A program made the position numbers and the translations under genes. A model generated the notes under the pieces. The model was not told where the DNA came from, did no database searches, and saw nothing but the letters and a program-made list of their open reading frames with translations. This document shows positions 26,174 to 34,110 of a stretch of 64,000 nt of DNA, piece after piece; within the stretch, counting starts at the first letter, position 1; every line of letters begins with the position of its first letter. The stretch is from JBFMEX01 sp040752215 (GTDB lineage Bacteria; Pseudomonadota; Alphaproteobacteria; Rhizobiales; Hyphomicrobiaceae), in NCBI GenBank assembly GCA_040752215.1, contig JBFMEX010000067.1, forward strand, positions 1 through 64,000, given 5' to 3'.

Positions 26174-26206
26174 TTTGCTCGGCAGGACAAGCCAGGTGGA
26201 CGGGCG

Positions 26207-26893
26207 ATGACCAAGACGAGCCTCAACATCGAGCCGATCGAGATCGGGTTCGGCCTCAAGCACCGAATCTACAATGCACTGAAGGCGGCCATCATGGAGA
26301 CACCGATCTACGCGCAAGGCGCAGATCTGAGGCTCGACGAGCGGGCGCTGTCGGCGCAGTTCGGGATATCGCGCACGCCGTTGCGCGAGGCGCTGGCGCA
26401 GCTGGACCAGGAGGGGCTCGTCCGGATCGTCCCGCGGCGCGGGATCTACATCGTGCGCAAGACCAAGGCCGAGATCGTGGAGATGATCACGGTGTGGGCG
26501 GCGCTCGAGAGCATGGCGGCGCGGCTCGCGGCGGAATCGGCCTCGAAGGAGGGCATCGCCAGCCTGCACGATCTGGTCGACGCCTACACGACCGACAAGC
26601 TGGCGATCAAGATGGGCGAGTACTCGGACGCCAACATCCGCTTCCACCAGGCGATCATCGCGCTCGGCAACTGCCGGCTGATCGGGGAGCTGACCGACAA
26701 GCTGTTCTTCCACGTGCGCGCCATCCGCCAGCGCACGATCTTCGAGCAGGACCGGGCCAAGCGCTCGATCCAGGACCACAAGGAGATCATCGCAGCGCTG
26801 GAGGCGCGCGACGGTGATCTCGCCGAGCGGCTGGTCCGTGAGCACACATTGAAGCTACGCGATCACGTCAAGCAATTCGTCAATCTGGAATGA
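26207..26893 (+). CDS. GntR-family (FCD subfamily) transcriptional regulator
   Basis: 228 residues from MTKTSLN; ATG 26171 would add 12 residues but lies inside operator 2. The winged helix is at about 20-85: RLDERALSAQFGISRTPLRE and ALAQLDQEGLVRIVPRRGIY. The FCD effector domain has the metal-binding Asp/His set (SDANIRFHQAII, HVRAIRQRTIF, DHKEIIAALEARD). FCD regulators sense carboxylic acids and usually repress until the acid is present. It is first in the operon with the TPP enzyme, 37 bp upstream of it, and probably controls both divergent units and perhaps the PanE-like gene. Confidence 0.9.
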   Translation: MTKTSLNIEPIEIGFGLKHRIYNALKAAIMETPIYAQGADLRLDERALSAQFGISRTPLREALAQLDQEGLVRIVPRRGIYIVRKTKAEIVEMITVWAALESMAARLAAESASKEGIASLHDLVDAYTTDKLAIKMGEYSDANIRFHQAIIALGNCRLIGELTDKLFFHVRAIRQRTIFEQDRAKRSIQDHKEIIAALEARDGDLAERLVREHTLKLRDHVKQFVNLE

Positions 26894-26930
26894 GCAGGCA
26901 AAACAACGCCCGAACGCCAGGAGGGTCGGC

Positions 26931-28679
26931 ATGTCAGCAGCGCAGGCAGCACGCGTTTCCACGACGGCGGAGGACACGCTCGCGAGAAAGAGCGCCGACC
27001 CCAACATCGTCTCCGGCGGTCGGCTGGTCGCAAAGGCGCTGAAGGCGGAAGGCGTCGATACCATCTTCACGCTGTGCGGCGGCCACATCATCGACATCTA
27101 CGACGGCTGCCTGGACGAGGGCATCCGCATAATCGACGTCCGCCACGAGCAGGTGGCGGCGCACGCGGCCGATGGCTACGCGCGCCAGACCGGCAAGCTC
27201 GGCTGTGTCGTCACAACGGCCGGTCCCGGCTGCACCAACGCAGTTACGGGAATCGCGACCGCGTTCCGCTCCGAGAGCCCGGTGCTGCATATCGGTGGGC
27301 AGTCGGCGCTGGTGCAGTGGAAGCAGGGCGGGCTGCAGGACCTGCCGCACGTCGACATGATGCGCCCCATCACCAAGTTCGCCTCGACGGTAATGTCGAC
27401 CGAGCGAATCGCCGACATGATCTCGATGGCCGCGCGCGAGTGCTTTGCCGGCGCCTATGGGCCCTGCTATCTCGAGATCCCGCGCGACATTCTCGACCGC
27501 GAGGTCGGTCTCGACAAGGCGGTGCTGCCGAAGGCGGGGCATTACCGCGCTTCGGTGAAGTCGATCGGCGACCCGCACGACATTGAGCGTCTCGCCGACA
27601 TGCTCGTCAATGCCGAGCGACCGGCGATCCTGCTCGGCCAGCAGGTGTGGACCTGCCGCGGCCACGAGGAGGCGGTCGCGCTGCTGCGCGGGCTCGACAT
27701 CCCAGGCTACTTCAACGGCGCCAGCCGCGGCATGCTTGCGCCCGGCGACCCGCATCACTTCGACCGCACGCGAAGCCTCGCCTTCTCGAAAGCCGACGTG
27801 GTGGTCATCGTCGGCACGCCGTTCGACTTCCGCATGGGCTACGGCAAGCGGATCAACGTGCCGACGCTCGTCCAGATTGACCAGGACTACCGCACGGTCG
27901 GCAAGAACCGCGACGTCACGCTCGGCATCGTCGGCGATCCGGGCGCGGTGCTGGGCGCGGTGCTGGCCGCGGCGACGGCAAGGATCGACAACGGCAAGCG
28001 GCAGCTGCGCAAGCAGTGGATGAAAACGCTCACCGATGCCGAGGCGGCCGCAACCGCCAAGCTGATGCCGATCTTCACCTCGGACCAGTCGCCGATCCAT
28101 CCGTTCCGCGTCGCCTACGAGCTCAATGAGTTCCTCGGCGAGGACACGATCTACATCGGCGACGGCGGCGACGTGGTGACGATCTCGGCGCAGGCGGTGC
28201 GCCCGCGCAAGCCGGGCCAGTGGATGGACCCCGGCGCGCTCGGCTCGCTCGGCGTCGGCACCGGCTTCGCGATCGCCGCCAAACTCGCGCATCCGAAGAA
28301 GGAGGTGCTCTGCTACTACGGCGACGGCTCGTTCGGCATGACGGCGTTCGACATGGAGACGGCCAACCGCTTCGGCGTGCCGTATCTCGCGGTCATCGGC
28401 AACAACTCGGCGATGAACCAGATCCGCTACGGGCAGATCTCGAAGTACGGCGAGCAGCGCGGCAACGTCGGCAACCTGCTCGGTGACGTGCCATTCTCCA
28501 AGTTCGCGGAGATGCTCGGCGGCTACGGCGAGGAGGTGCGCGAGGCGAAGGAGATCGCCGGCGCGCTGCGGCGAGGCCGCGAGGCGGTGGCCAAGACGGG
28601 CAAGTCGGCGGTGATCAACATCTGGGTCGACCCGCGCGAGTACGCGCCCGGCACCAAGAACCAGACGATGTACAAATGA
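26931..28679 (+). CDS. TPP-dependent lyase/decarboxylase (2-hydroxyacyl-CoA lyase, oxalyl-CoA decarboxylase or benzaldehyde lyase type)
   Basis: 582 residues behind AGGAGG. The three ThDP domains are present: catalytic Glu73 in VRHEQVAAHAADGYAR, TPP/Mg motif GDGS at 464-467 with NN at 491-492. Glyoxylate carboligase lacks that Glu, so it is excluded. The opening FTLCGGHIIDIYDGCLDEGI resembles benzaldehyde lyase and 2-hydroxyisobutyryl-CoA lyase more than classic oxalyl-CoA decarboxylase, which lacks this motif. No ilvN-like subunit is adjacent, arguing against acetolactate synthase. With Frc next door, a formyl-CoA-producing C-C cleavage is the best inference. Confidence 0.8.
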   Translation: MSAAQAARVSTTAEDTLARKSADPNIVSGGRLVAKALKAEGVDTIFTLCGGHIIDIYDGCLDEGIRIIDVRHEQVAAHAADGYARQTGKLGCVVTTAGPGCTNAVTGIATAFRSESPVLHIGGQSALVQWKQGGLQDLPHVDMMRPITKFASTVMSTERIADMISMAARECFAGAYGPCYLEIPRDILDREVGLDKAVLPKAGHYRASVKSIGDPHDIERLADMLVNAERPAILLGQQVWTCRGHEEAVALLRGLDIPGYFNGASRGMLAPGDPHHFDRTRSLAFSKADVVVIVGTPFDFRMGYGKRINVPTLVQIDQDYRTVGKNRDVTLGIVGDPGAVLGAVLAAATARIDNGKRQLRKQWMKTLTDAEAAATAKLMPIFTSDQSPIHPFRVAYELNEFLGEDTIYIGDGGDVVTISAQAVRPRKPGQWMDPGALGSLGVGTGFAIAAKLAHPKKEVLCYYGDGSFGMTAFDMETANRFGVPYLAVIGNNSAMNQIRYGQISKYGEQRGNVGNLLGDVPFSKFAEMLGGYGEEVREAKEIAGALRRGREAVAKTGKSAVINIWVDPREYAPGTKNQTMYK

Positions 28680-28771
28680 TCTCGGCCCTGGCGGGAGCAA
28701 AACGCTTCCGGCCGCAGTCATGTCGGCAGGACCGCAAGATGTCACGAGCAAGTGAGATTGGGAGACTCGAG

Positions 28772-30049
28772 ATGGGGAAGGCGCTCGAAGGGGTTCGCAT
28801 TCTGGATTTCACCCACGTCCAGTCGGGACCGACGTGCACGCAGCTGCTCGCCTGGCTCGGCGCCGACGTGATCAAGGTCGAGCGGCCGGGCGAGGGCGAT
28901 GCGACGCGAAAGCAGCTTGTCGATGTCCCGGGCGCCGACAGCCTCTATTTCACCATGCTCAACCACAACAAGCGCTCGATTACCATCGATTCCAAGAACC
29001 CGAAGGGCAAGGAGATCCTGGAGCGCCTCGTCAAGACCTGCGACGTGCTGGTGGAGAACTTCGCGCCCGGCGCGCTTGATCGCATGGGGCTGACCTGGGA
29101 GCGCATTCAGCAGCTCAATCCGCGCATGATCTATGCGTCGGTGAAGGGCTTCGGCCCAGGCCCCTACGCGGACTGCAAGGTGTACGAGAACGTCGCCCAG
29201 TGCGCCGGTGGATCGGCGTCGACTACCGGCTTCCGCGACGGCCCCCCGCTCGTTACCGCAGCGCAAATCGGTGATTCCGGCACCGGCCTGCATCTCGCGC
29301 TCGGCATCGTCACCGCACTCTATCAGCGCGACCGCTCGGGGCGCGGCCAGCGGGTGCTGGCGCCGATGCAGGACGGCGTGCTGAACCTCTGCCGGGTCAA
29401 GCTGCGCGACCAGCAGCGGCTCGAGAAGGGCCCGCTCAAGGAGTACTCGCAGTTCAGCGAGGGCGTGCCGTTCGGCGACGCGGTGCCCCGTGCCGGCAAC
29501 GATTCGGGCGGCGGGCAGCCGGGGCGCATCCTGAAGTGCAAGGGCTGGGAGACCGACCCAAACGCCTACGTCTATTTCATCACCCAGGCCCCGGCGTGGG
29601 AGAAGGTCTGCGACGTGATCGGCAAGCCGGAGTGGAAGACCGATCCCGAGTACGCCAAGCCGCCGGCGCGCTTGAACAAGCTCAACCACATCTTCGCGAC
29701 CATCGAGGCGTGGACCATGACCAAGACCAAGTTCGAGGTCATGAACATCTGCAACCCGCTCGACATTCCGGTGGGGCCGATCCTGTCGATGAAGGAGCTG
29801 GCGGAGGAGCCCTCGCTCAGGGCGACCGGCACGATCGTCGAGGTCGATCATCCGACCCGCGGCAAGTACCTCTCGGTCGGCTGCCCGATCAAGATGTCGG
29901 ACAGCCCGGTCGAGGTGACGCGCTCGCCGCTTTTGGGCGAGCACACAGATGAGATCCTGGCGCAGGTGCTCGGCTACTCGGCCGACGAGATCGCCGAGCT
30001 CAAGTCGGCCGGCGCGACCGAGCCGGCGAAGAAGATCGCAGCAGAGTAG
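28772..30049 (+). CDS. frc: Formyl-CoA transferase (class III CoA-transferase, Frc)
   Basis: 425 residues from ATG 28772 (GGAG 7 nt upstream). It aligns end to end with Oxalobacter Frc as I recall it: VRILDFTHVQSGPTCTQLL, LVENFAPGALDRMGLTWE, KVYENVAQCAGG, LLGEHTDEIL. The catalytic aspartate is Asp168 (IGDSG) and the glycine loop is SGGGQP at 245-250. Position 48, Trp in the Oxalobacter enzyme, is Gln here, which may alter acceptor choice. It moves CoA from formyl-CoA to an acid (oxalate classically), releasing formate. It follows the TPP enzyme by 92 bp. Confidence 0.92.
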   Translation: MGKALEGVRILDFTHVQSGPTCTQLLAWLGADVIKVERPGEGDATRKQLVDVPGADSLYFTMLNHNKRSITIDSKNPKGKEILERLVKTCDVLVENFAPGALDRMGLTWERIQQLNPRMIYASVKGFGPGPYADCKVYENVAQCAGGSASTTGFRDGPPLVTAAQIGDSGTGLHLALGIVTALYQRDRSGRGQRVLAPMQDGVLNLCRVKLRDQQRLEKGPLKEYSQFSEGVPFGDAVPRAGNDSGGGQPGRILKCKGWETDPNAYVYFITQAPAWEKVCDVIGKPEWKTDPEYAKPPARLNKLNHIFATIEAWTMTKTKFEVMNICNPLDIPVGPILSMKELAEEPSLRATGTIVEVDHPTRGKYLSVGCPIKMSDSPVEVTRSPLLGEHTDEILAQVLGYSADEIAELKSAGATEPAKKIAAE

Positions 30050-30148
30050 GGACCACCGCCGTCGGCGGCACGTTCGGCCGCCGGCTCACTCGGAAATGAT
30101 GCAAACACTCGCGAGCTGTCCGGCTCGGCCGGACGGAAAGGACTGATC

Positions 30149-31078
30149 ATGCGTATCGTCATCCATGGCCAGCAGGCATTCGGCAAGGCGGTGCTCGAGC
30201 GGTTGCTCGAGCGGGGTGAGAACGTGGTGGCGGTGTGCTGTGCCCCGACCAAGGAGGGGAAGCCCGAGGATCCGCTTGCCGAGTTGGCGCGGCAGAAGGG
30301 ACTGCCGCTGCATCAGCCGGCCTCGTGGAAGACGCCGGACGCGCTTGCACTGATGCGCTCGTTCGACGCCGACGTGTGCATGATGGCCTACGTGCTGCTG
30401 TTCGTGCCGCAGGTGGTGCTCGACGCACCGCGCCTCGGAACGTTCCAATATCACCCGTCGCTGCTGCCGCATCACCGCGGGCCGTCGTCGATCAACTGGC
30501 CGATCGCAATGGGGCGCACGATGACCGGGCTCAGCATCTTCTGGCCCGACGAGGGTCTGGACGAGGGACCGATCCTGTTGCAGAAGACGGTCGAGATCGG
30601 CCCGGACGAGACGATCGGCGACGTCTACTTCAAGAAGCTGTTCCCGCTCGGGGTCGAGGCGATGATTGAGAGCCTGGAGCTGGTCAAAGCGGGGATCATC
30701 CTCAAGCACAAGCAGGACCTTTCGGCCGGCTCCTATGAAAGCTGGTTCAAGAAGGAGATTGCCGAGATCGATTGGGCGAAGCCGGCATCCGAGGTGTACA
30801 ACCTGATCCGCGCCGCCAACCCGGCGCCCGGGGCCTGGACCACGATCGCCGGCGGCCGGGTCGAGATCTTCGACGCTGCCAAGGTCGAGGGTCGCGGCCG
30901 TCCGGGCGAGGTCCTGAGCGTCGGCAGCGACGGGGTGACGATCGCGGCAGGAGACGGCGCCATCCTGGCCAAGCGGGTGCGTGCGGCCGGCGGGCTGAAG
31001 ATTCCGGCGGCGGAATTTGCCGCATCGACGGGTCTCGGTCGGGGCACCATTCTCTCCGGCCCGACTCAAACAAACTGA
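30149..31078 (+). CDS. Stand-alone 10-formyl-THF hydrolase/formyltransferase domain protein (ALDH1L N-domain type)
   Basis: 309 residues behind AAAGGA. It looks like methionyl-tRNA formyltransferase at first glance but is closer to the hydrolase domain of 10-formyl-THF dehydrogenase: MRIVIHGQQAFGKAVLERL, FQYHPSLLPHHRGPSSINWP, GLSIFWPDEGLDEGPILLQK, IAEIDWAKPASEVYNLIRA and NPAPGAWTTI. Catalytic His (HPSLLP) and Asp (GLDEGP) are kept. The acyl-carrier and aldehyde dehydrogenase parts of ALDH1L are absent. It sits between frc and formate-THF ligase, so it probably moves or removes a formyl group on folate, possibly with formyl-CoA as partner. Confidence 0.82.
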   Translation: MRIVIHGQQAFGKAVLERLLERGENVVAVCCAPTKEGKPEDPLAELARQKGLPLHQPASWKTPDALALMRSFDADVCMMAYVLLFVPQVVLDAPRLGTFQYHPSLLPHHRGPSSINWPIAMGRTMTGLSIFWPDEGLDEGPILLQKTVEIGPDETIGDVYFKKLFPLGVEAMIESLELVKAGIILKHKQDLSAGSYESWFKKEIAEIDWAKPASEVYNLIRAANPAPGAWTTIAGGRVEIFDAAKVEGRGRPGEVLSVGSDGVTIAAGDGAILAKRVRAAGGLKIPAAEFAASTGLGRGTILSGPTQTN

Positions 31079-31120
31079 AGCCCGCAAAGGGCCACGTCAG
31101 CAGGCAGGAGGAAAACGCCC

Positions 31121-32797
31121 ATGACCGTGAAGTCCGATATCGAGATTGCCCGCGAAGCCAAGATGAAGCCGATCGGCGACGTGGCGCACAAGGTCGGGAT
31201 CCCGACCGAGGCGCTGGTCCCCTACGGCAACACCAAGGCCAAGATCTCGCAGGACTTCATCGGCTCCGTGAGGGACCGCAAGGACGGCAAGCTGATCCTC
31301 GTCACAGCGATCACCCCGACCCCGGCCGGCGAAGGCAAGACGACGACCACTGTCGGGCTCACCGACGGCCTCGCCCGGATCGGCAAGAAAGCCATGGCCT
31401 GCCTGCGCGAGCCCTCGCTCGGGCCCTGCTTCGGCGTCAAGGGCGGCGCGGCCGGCGGCGGCTACGCGCAAGTGGTGCCAATGGAGGACATCAACCTCCA
31501 TTTCACCGGCGACTTCCACGCCGTAACCAGCGCCCACAACCTGCTGTCTGCGCTCGTCGACAACCACATCTACTGGGGCAACAGCCTCGGCCTCGATTCC
31601 CGCCGCGTCAGCTGGCGCCGGGTGCTCGACATGAACGATCGCGCGCTGCGCTCAATCGTAAACTCGCTCGGCGGCACCGCTAACGGCTTCCCGCGCGAGG
31701 ATGGTTTCGACATCACGGTCGCCTCGGAGGTGATGGCGATCCTCTGCCTCGCCATGGACCTGCCCGACCTCGATCGCCGGCTCGGCAATATCATCGTCGG
31801 CTACACGCGCGACAAGGCGCCGGTGCGCGCCCGCGACCTCAAGGGCGACGGCGGAATGACCGTTCTGCTCAAGGACGCGATGATGCCGAACCTGGTGCAG
31901 ACGCTGGAGAACAACCCGGTGTTCATCCACGGCGGCCCGTTCGCCAACATAGCCCACGGCTGCAACTCGGTCCTGGCCACCAAGACGGCGCTGAAGCTCG
32001 CCGACTACGTGGTGACGGAGGCCGGGTTCGGCGCCGACCTCGGCGCGGAGAAGTTCTTCGACATAAAGTGCCGCAAAGCGGGGCTGCAGCCGTCGGCGGC
32101 GGTGATCGTGGCTACCGTGCGCGCGCTCAAGATGCACGGCGGCGTGACTAAGGAGGACTTGAAGACCGAGAATGCGGCCGCGGTTGCCAAGGGCTGCGAG
32201 AACCTGAAGCGGCACATCGAGAACGTCAGGAAGTTCGGCGTCCCGCCGGTGGTGGCCGTCAACCGGTTCATCACCGATACCGACGCCGAGATCGCGGAGG
32301 TGGTGAAGGCGGCCGAAAGCATGGGCACCAAGGCGTTCATGTGCACCCACTGGGCCGAAGGTGGCAAGGGCGCAGAGGCGCTCGCCGCCCACGTCGCGGA
32401 ACTTGCGGGCAGTGGACAGGCGTCGTTCCAGCCGCTCTATCCCGACAGCATGGGGCTGCGCGACAAGGTCCGCACTATCGCCACCGAGATTTACCGCGCG
32501 GCGGACATCTCCTGCGACGCCTCGATCGAGGCGCGCTTCAAGGAGCTCGAGGCGGCGGGGTTCAAGAACCTGCCGGTGTGCATGGCCAAGACGCAGTACT
32601 CATTCTCGACCAATCCAAGTCTGCGCGGTGCGCCGAATGGCCATATCGTCCCTGTGCGCGAACTCCGGCTTTCGGCCGGCGCCGAGTTCATCGTCGTCAT
32701 TACCGGCGAGATCATGACCATGCCGGGCCTGCCGAGAGTGCCGGCGGCGGAGTCGATCCGCATCAACGAGAGGGGGCTCGTCGAGGGCCTGTTCTGA
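31121..32797 (+). CDS. ftfL: Formate-tetrahydrofolate ligase
   Basis: 558 residues, the normal length, with a strong ribosome site (CAGGAGG). ATP loop TPTPAGEGKTTTT at 65-77; other family stretches are REPSLGPCFGVKGGAAGGGY, NGFPREDGFDITVASEVMA, FANIAHGCNSV and TEAGFGADLGAEKFFDIKCR. It makes 10-formyl-THF from formate, ATP and THF, the entry to the serine cycle and purine synthesis in methylotrophs. Last gene of the gntR-led operon (42 bp after the formyltransferase gene), so its supply is tied to that of formyl-CoA/formate here. Confidence 0.97.
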   Translation: MTVKSDIEIAREAKMKPIGDVAHKVGIPTEALVPYGNTKAKISQDFIGSVRDRKDGKLILVTAITPTPAGEGKTTTTVGLTDGLARIGKKAMACLREPSLGPCFGVKGGAAGGGYAQVVPMEDINLHFTGDFHAVTSAHNLLSALVDNHIYWGNSLGLDSRRVSWRRVLDMNDRALRSIVNSLGGTANGFPREDGFDITVASEVMAILCLAMDLPDLDRRLGNIIVGYTRDKAPVRARDLKGDGGMTVLLKDAMMPNLVQTLENNPVFIHGGPFANIAHGCNSVLATKTALKLADYVVTEAGFGADLGAEKFFDIKCRKAGLQPSAAVIVATVRALKMHGGVTKEDLKTENAAAVAKGCENLKRHIENVRKFGVPPVVAVNRFITDTDAEIAEVVKAAESMGTKAFMCTHWAEGGKGAEALAAHVAELAGSGQASFQPLYPDSMGLRDKVRTIATEIYRAADISCDASIEARFKELEAAGFKNLPVCMAKTQYSFSTNPSLRGAPNGHIVPVRELRLSAGAEFIVVITGEIMTMPGLPRVPAAESIRINERGLVEGLF

Positions 32798-32827
32798 GGC
32801 CGACACAAGGGATGGGAAGCGACGACG

Positions 32828-32850
32828 GGGACAGGTGCCGCCTGTCCCCA
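32828..32850. terminator. Hairpin between convergent ftfL and hemerythrin gene
   Basis: Perfect 9-bp stem GGGGACAGG/CCTGTCCCC with loop TGCCG, placed 30 bp after the ftfL stop and 8 bp before the end of the convergent hemerythrin gene. No T-run follows on either strand, so it is a likely but non-canonical bidirectional transcript end. Confidence 0.5.
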
Positions 32851-32857
32851 TCTCGCA

Positions 32858-33421
32858 TCATGTCGTCACGAGGCTGCGCCAGGCGCCGATCTCGCGGCAC
32901 ACGCGATCGAAGCGGAACTGCGACTCGCGCTCGAAGCAGGGGTCGGAGAGACGTTGAAACTTGACGTCGATGCGGGCCCAGTCGGCCTCGCTGAGGATCG
33001 TCTCGGCAAGATCGAAGAAGTGCCCCTCCTCCCACGTCATGTGGCGGCGCTCGTGTTCGAGGAACGCCCTCGCCACGTCGAGGAAGCGCTCGCGCCGCGT
33101 CTCCGGCTCCATCAGCATGTCGATCAGGGCGCGTGAGAAGCGCTGCAGCTCGCGGCTGCCCTCCTCGTGCTCGGCCTCGAGCAGGCGCAGCTCGGCGCCG
33201 GCCTCGCGGTCGCGTTCGGCGATGGCGCGGACGATCAGGTCCTCCTTGGGGTGGTGGTAGAGATCGGGGAAGGTGCGCAGGAAATCGGCGATCTCTGTCA
33301 GCAGCTCGTAGTCGGGCAGGCGGCCGTTCTCGAGCAGCACCACCTGGCGCTCAAGCAGATCGAGCAGCCGCGCGATCTTGCGGTGCTCCAGGCGCAGAAC
33401 CTCGATCGGATGGGGCGCCAT
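32858..33421 (-). CDS. Hemerythrin-domain protein (HHE)
   Basis: 187 residues from MAPHPIEVLRLEH, chosen for the GAGGAGG 5 nt upstream; an ATG 21 nt further up is less well placed. Di-iron ligands of the four-helix bundle are visible: the N-terminal LRLEHRKIARLLDLL, DLYHHPKEDLIV, LLEAEHEEGSREL and HERRHMTWEEGHFFDLAE. Such proteins bind O2 or NO and occur in micro-oxic or nitrosative stress responses. A Fnr/FixK-type palindrome lies 73 bp upstream, shared with the divergent MoaD-like gene. Confidence 0.9.
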   Translation of the reverse strand: MAPHPIEVLRLEHRKIARLLDLLERQVVLLENGRLPDYELLTEIADFLRTFPDLYHHPKEDLIVRAIAERDREAGAELRLLEAEHEEGSRELQRFSRALIDMLMEPETRRERFLDVARAFLEHERRHMTWEEGHFFDLAETILSEADWARIDVKFQRLSDPCFERESQFRFDRVCREIGAWRSLVTT

Positions 33422-33493
33422 GGTGTCCTCCTCTTTCCCCATTTCTTCCGCTGGGGGTTGCCCGATAGTCGAAGCCACGATCGGGGGGACGCC

Positions 33494-33507
33494 TTGACCT
33501 GGGTCAA
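33494..33507. promoter_or_regulatory. Fnr/FixK-type box
   Basis: TTGACCTGGGTCAA, arms TTGAC/GTCAA perfectly inverted with 4-bp spacer; it fits TTGA-N6-TCAA used by FixK, FnrL and NnrR-type regulators. It is 73 bp from the hemerythrin start and 66 bp from the MoaD-like start, so it can serve both. Confidence 0.65.
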
Positions 33508-33572
33508 CAGGCGCCTCGAGAAGCAACACTAATTGTTGAGCTACGTCAGACTTCTGGAGGAATCGTAAGGCG

Positions 33573-33935
33573 ATGAGCGAGGCAATCGGGATCGCGGCTC
33601 GGGACGTCCCGCCGGGCGGCATCGGCCACAACTCGGCGGCGGCAACGATCCGCGTCGAGGCGCGCTTCTTCAACAGTCTCGCGCGCTACACGGCGAGCGA
33701 GCGCTTCGCCGAGCAGATCGAGGTCGAGGCCGGCACGACGGTCGGCGACCTGATCCGCCGGTTCCGGCTGCCGCTGCCGGAGATCTTTCTGGTGCTGAGG
33801 AATGGCCGCGACATTACTCCGGGTCTCTATCAGGGAGGATCGGTCAACATGGCGGCGCCGGTCGACGACGGTGACGTGATCGCGTTCTCGGGCCCGGTGC
33901 CCTATAGCTACGGCTACGGCGCTCCGATCGTATAG
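33573..33935 (+). CDS. MoaD/ThiS-like ubiquitin-fold protein
   Basis: 120 residues behind GGAGG...AAGG. After a 25-residue leader (GGIGHNSAAA) comes a beta-grasp domain: IRVEARFFNSLARYT, IEVEAGTTVGDLIRRFRLP, EIFLVLRNGRDI, PVDDGDVIAFSGPV. True MoaD/ThiS end in Gly-Gly for adenylation; this one ends YSYGYGAPIV, so it cannot be a standard sulphur carrier unless processed. It lies divergent from the hemerythrin and shares its Fnr/FixK-type box, so it may act in low-oxygen metabolism. Confidence 0.78.
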   Translation: MSEAIGIAARDVPPGGIGHNSAAATIRVEARFFNSLARYTASERFAEQIEVEAGTTVGDLIRRFRLPLPEIFLVLRNGRDITPGLYQGGSVNMAAPVDDGDVIAFSGPVPYSYGYGAPIV

Positions 33936-34110
33936 GGGCGGCTCGCGCAGGCCCGCTCCTCGCTCTGCCTTGGCTATCAAATCGGCAGGCTGCCGCGTTT
34001 TCGCGCAGGTCTTCGGTCCGGAACCCCGCCAACGGTCGAATTTGTGGCGCGTCTGGAACTGGCGTAGCCTTTGCTTGACCTTCGCATCGGGTTGAGCAGA
34101 GGGGACGAGC

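Larger units (their letters stand above)
25903..26206. promoter_or_regulatory. Divergent promoter region of the sucCD-like and gntR-led operons
   Basis: 304 bp between the two ATGs. It is richer in A/T than its surroundings around 26010-26040 and 26100-26175 and contains two palindromes of one family (separate entries) plus a weaker related half-site at about 26100 (TGGCATACCG). No clear -35/-10 pair could be assigned. Confidence 0.6.

Noticed and set aside
24719..26845. Long minus-strand extension of the sucD-like frame
   Set aside because: Out-of-frame reading of the sucC-like gene and antisense of gntR; the gene starts at ATG 24718, overlapping the sucC-like stop.
26931..28679. Acetolactate synthase (ilvB) or glyoxylate carboligase annotation
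   Set aside because: No regulatory subunit or ilvC nearby, operon with frc, and the catalytic Glu that glyoxylate carboligase lacks is present.
30149..31078. Methionyl-tRNA formyltransferase (fmt)
   Set aside because: The sequence follows the hydrolase domain of 10-formyl-THF dehydrogenase, and the usual def-fmt context is absent.
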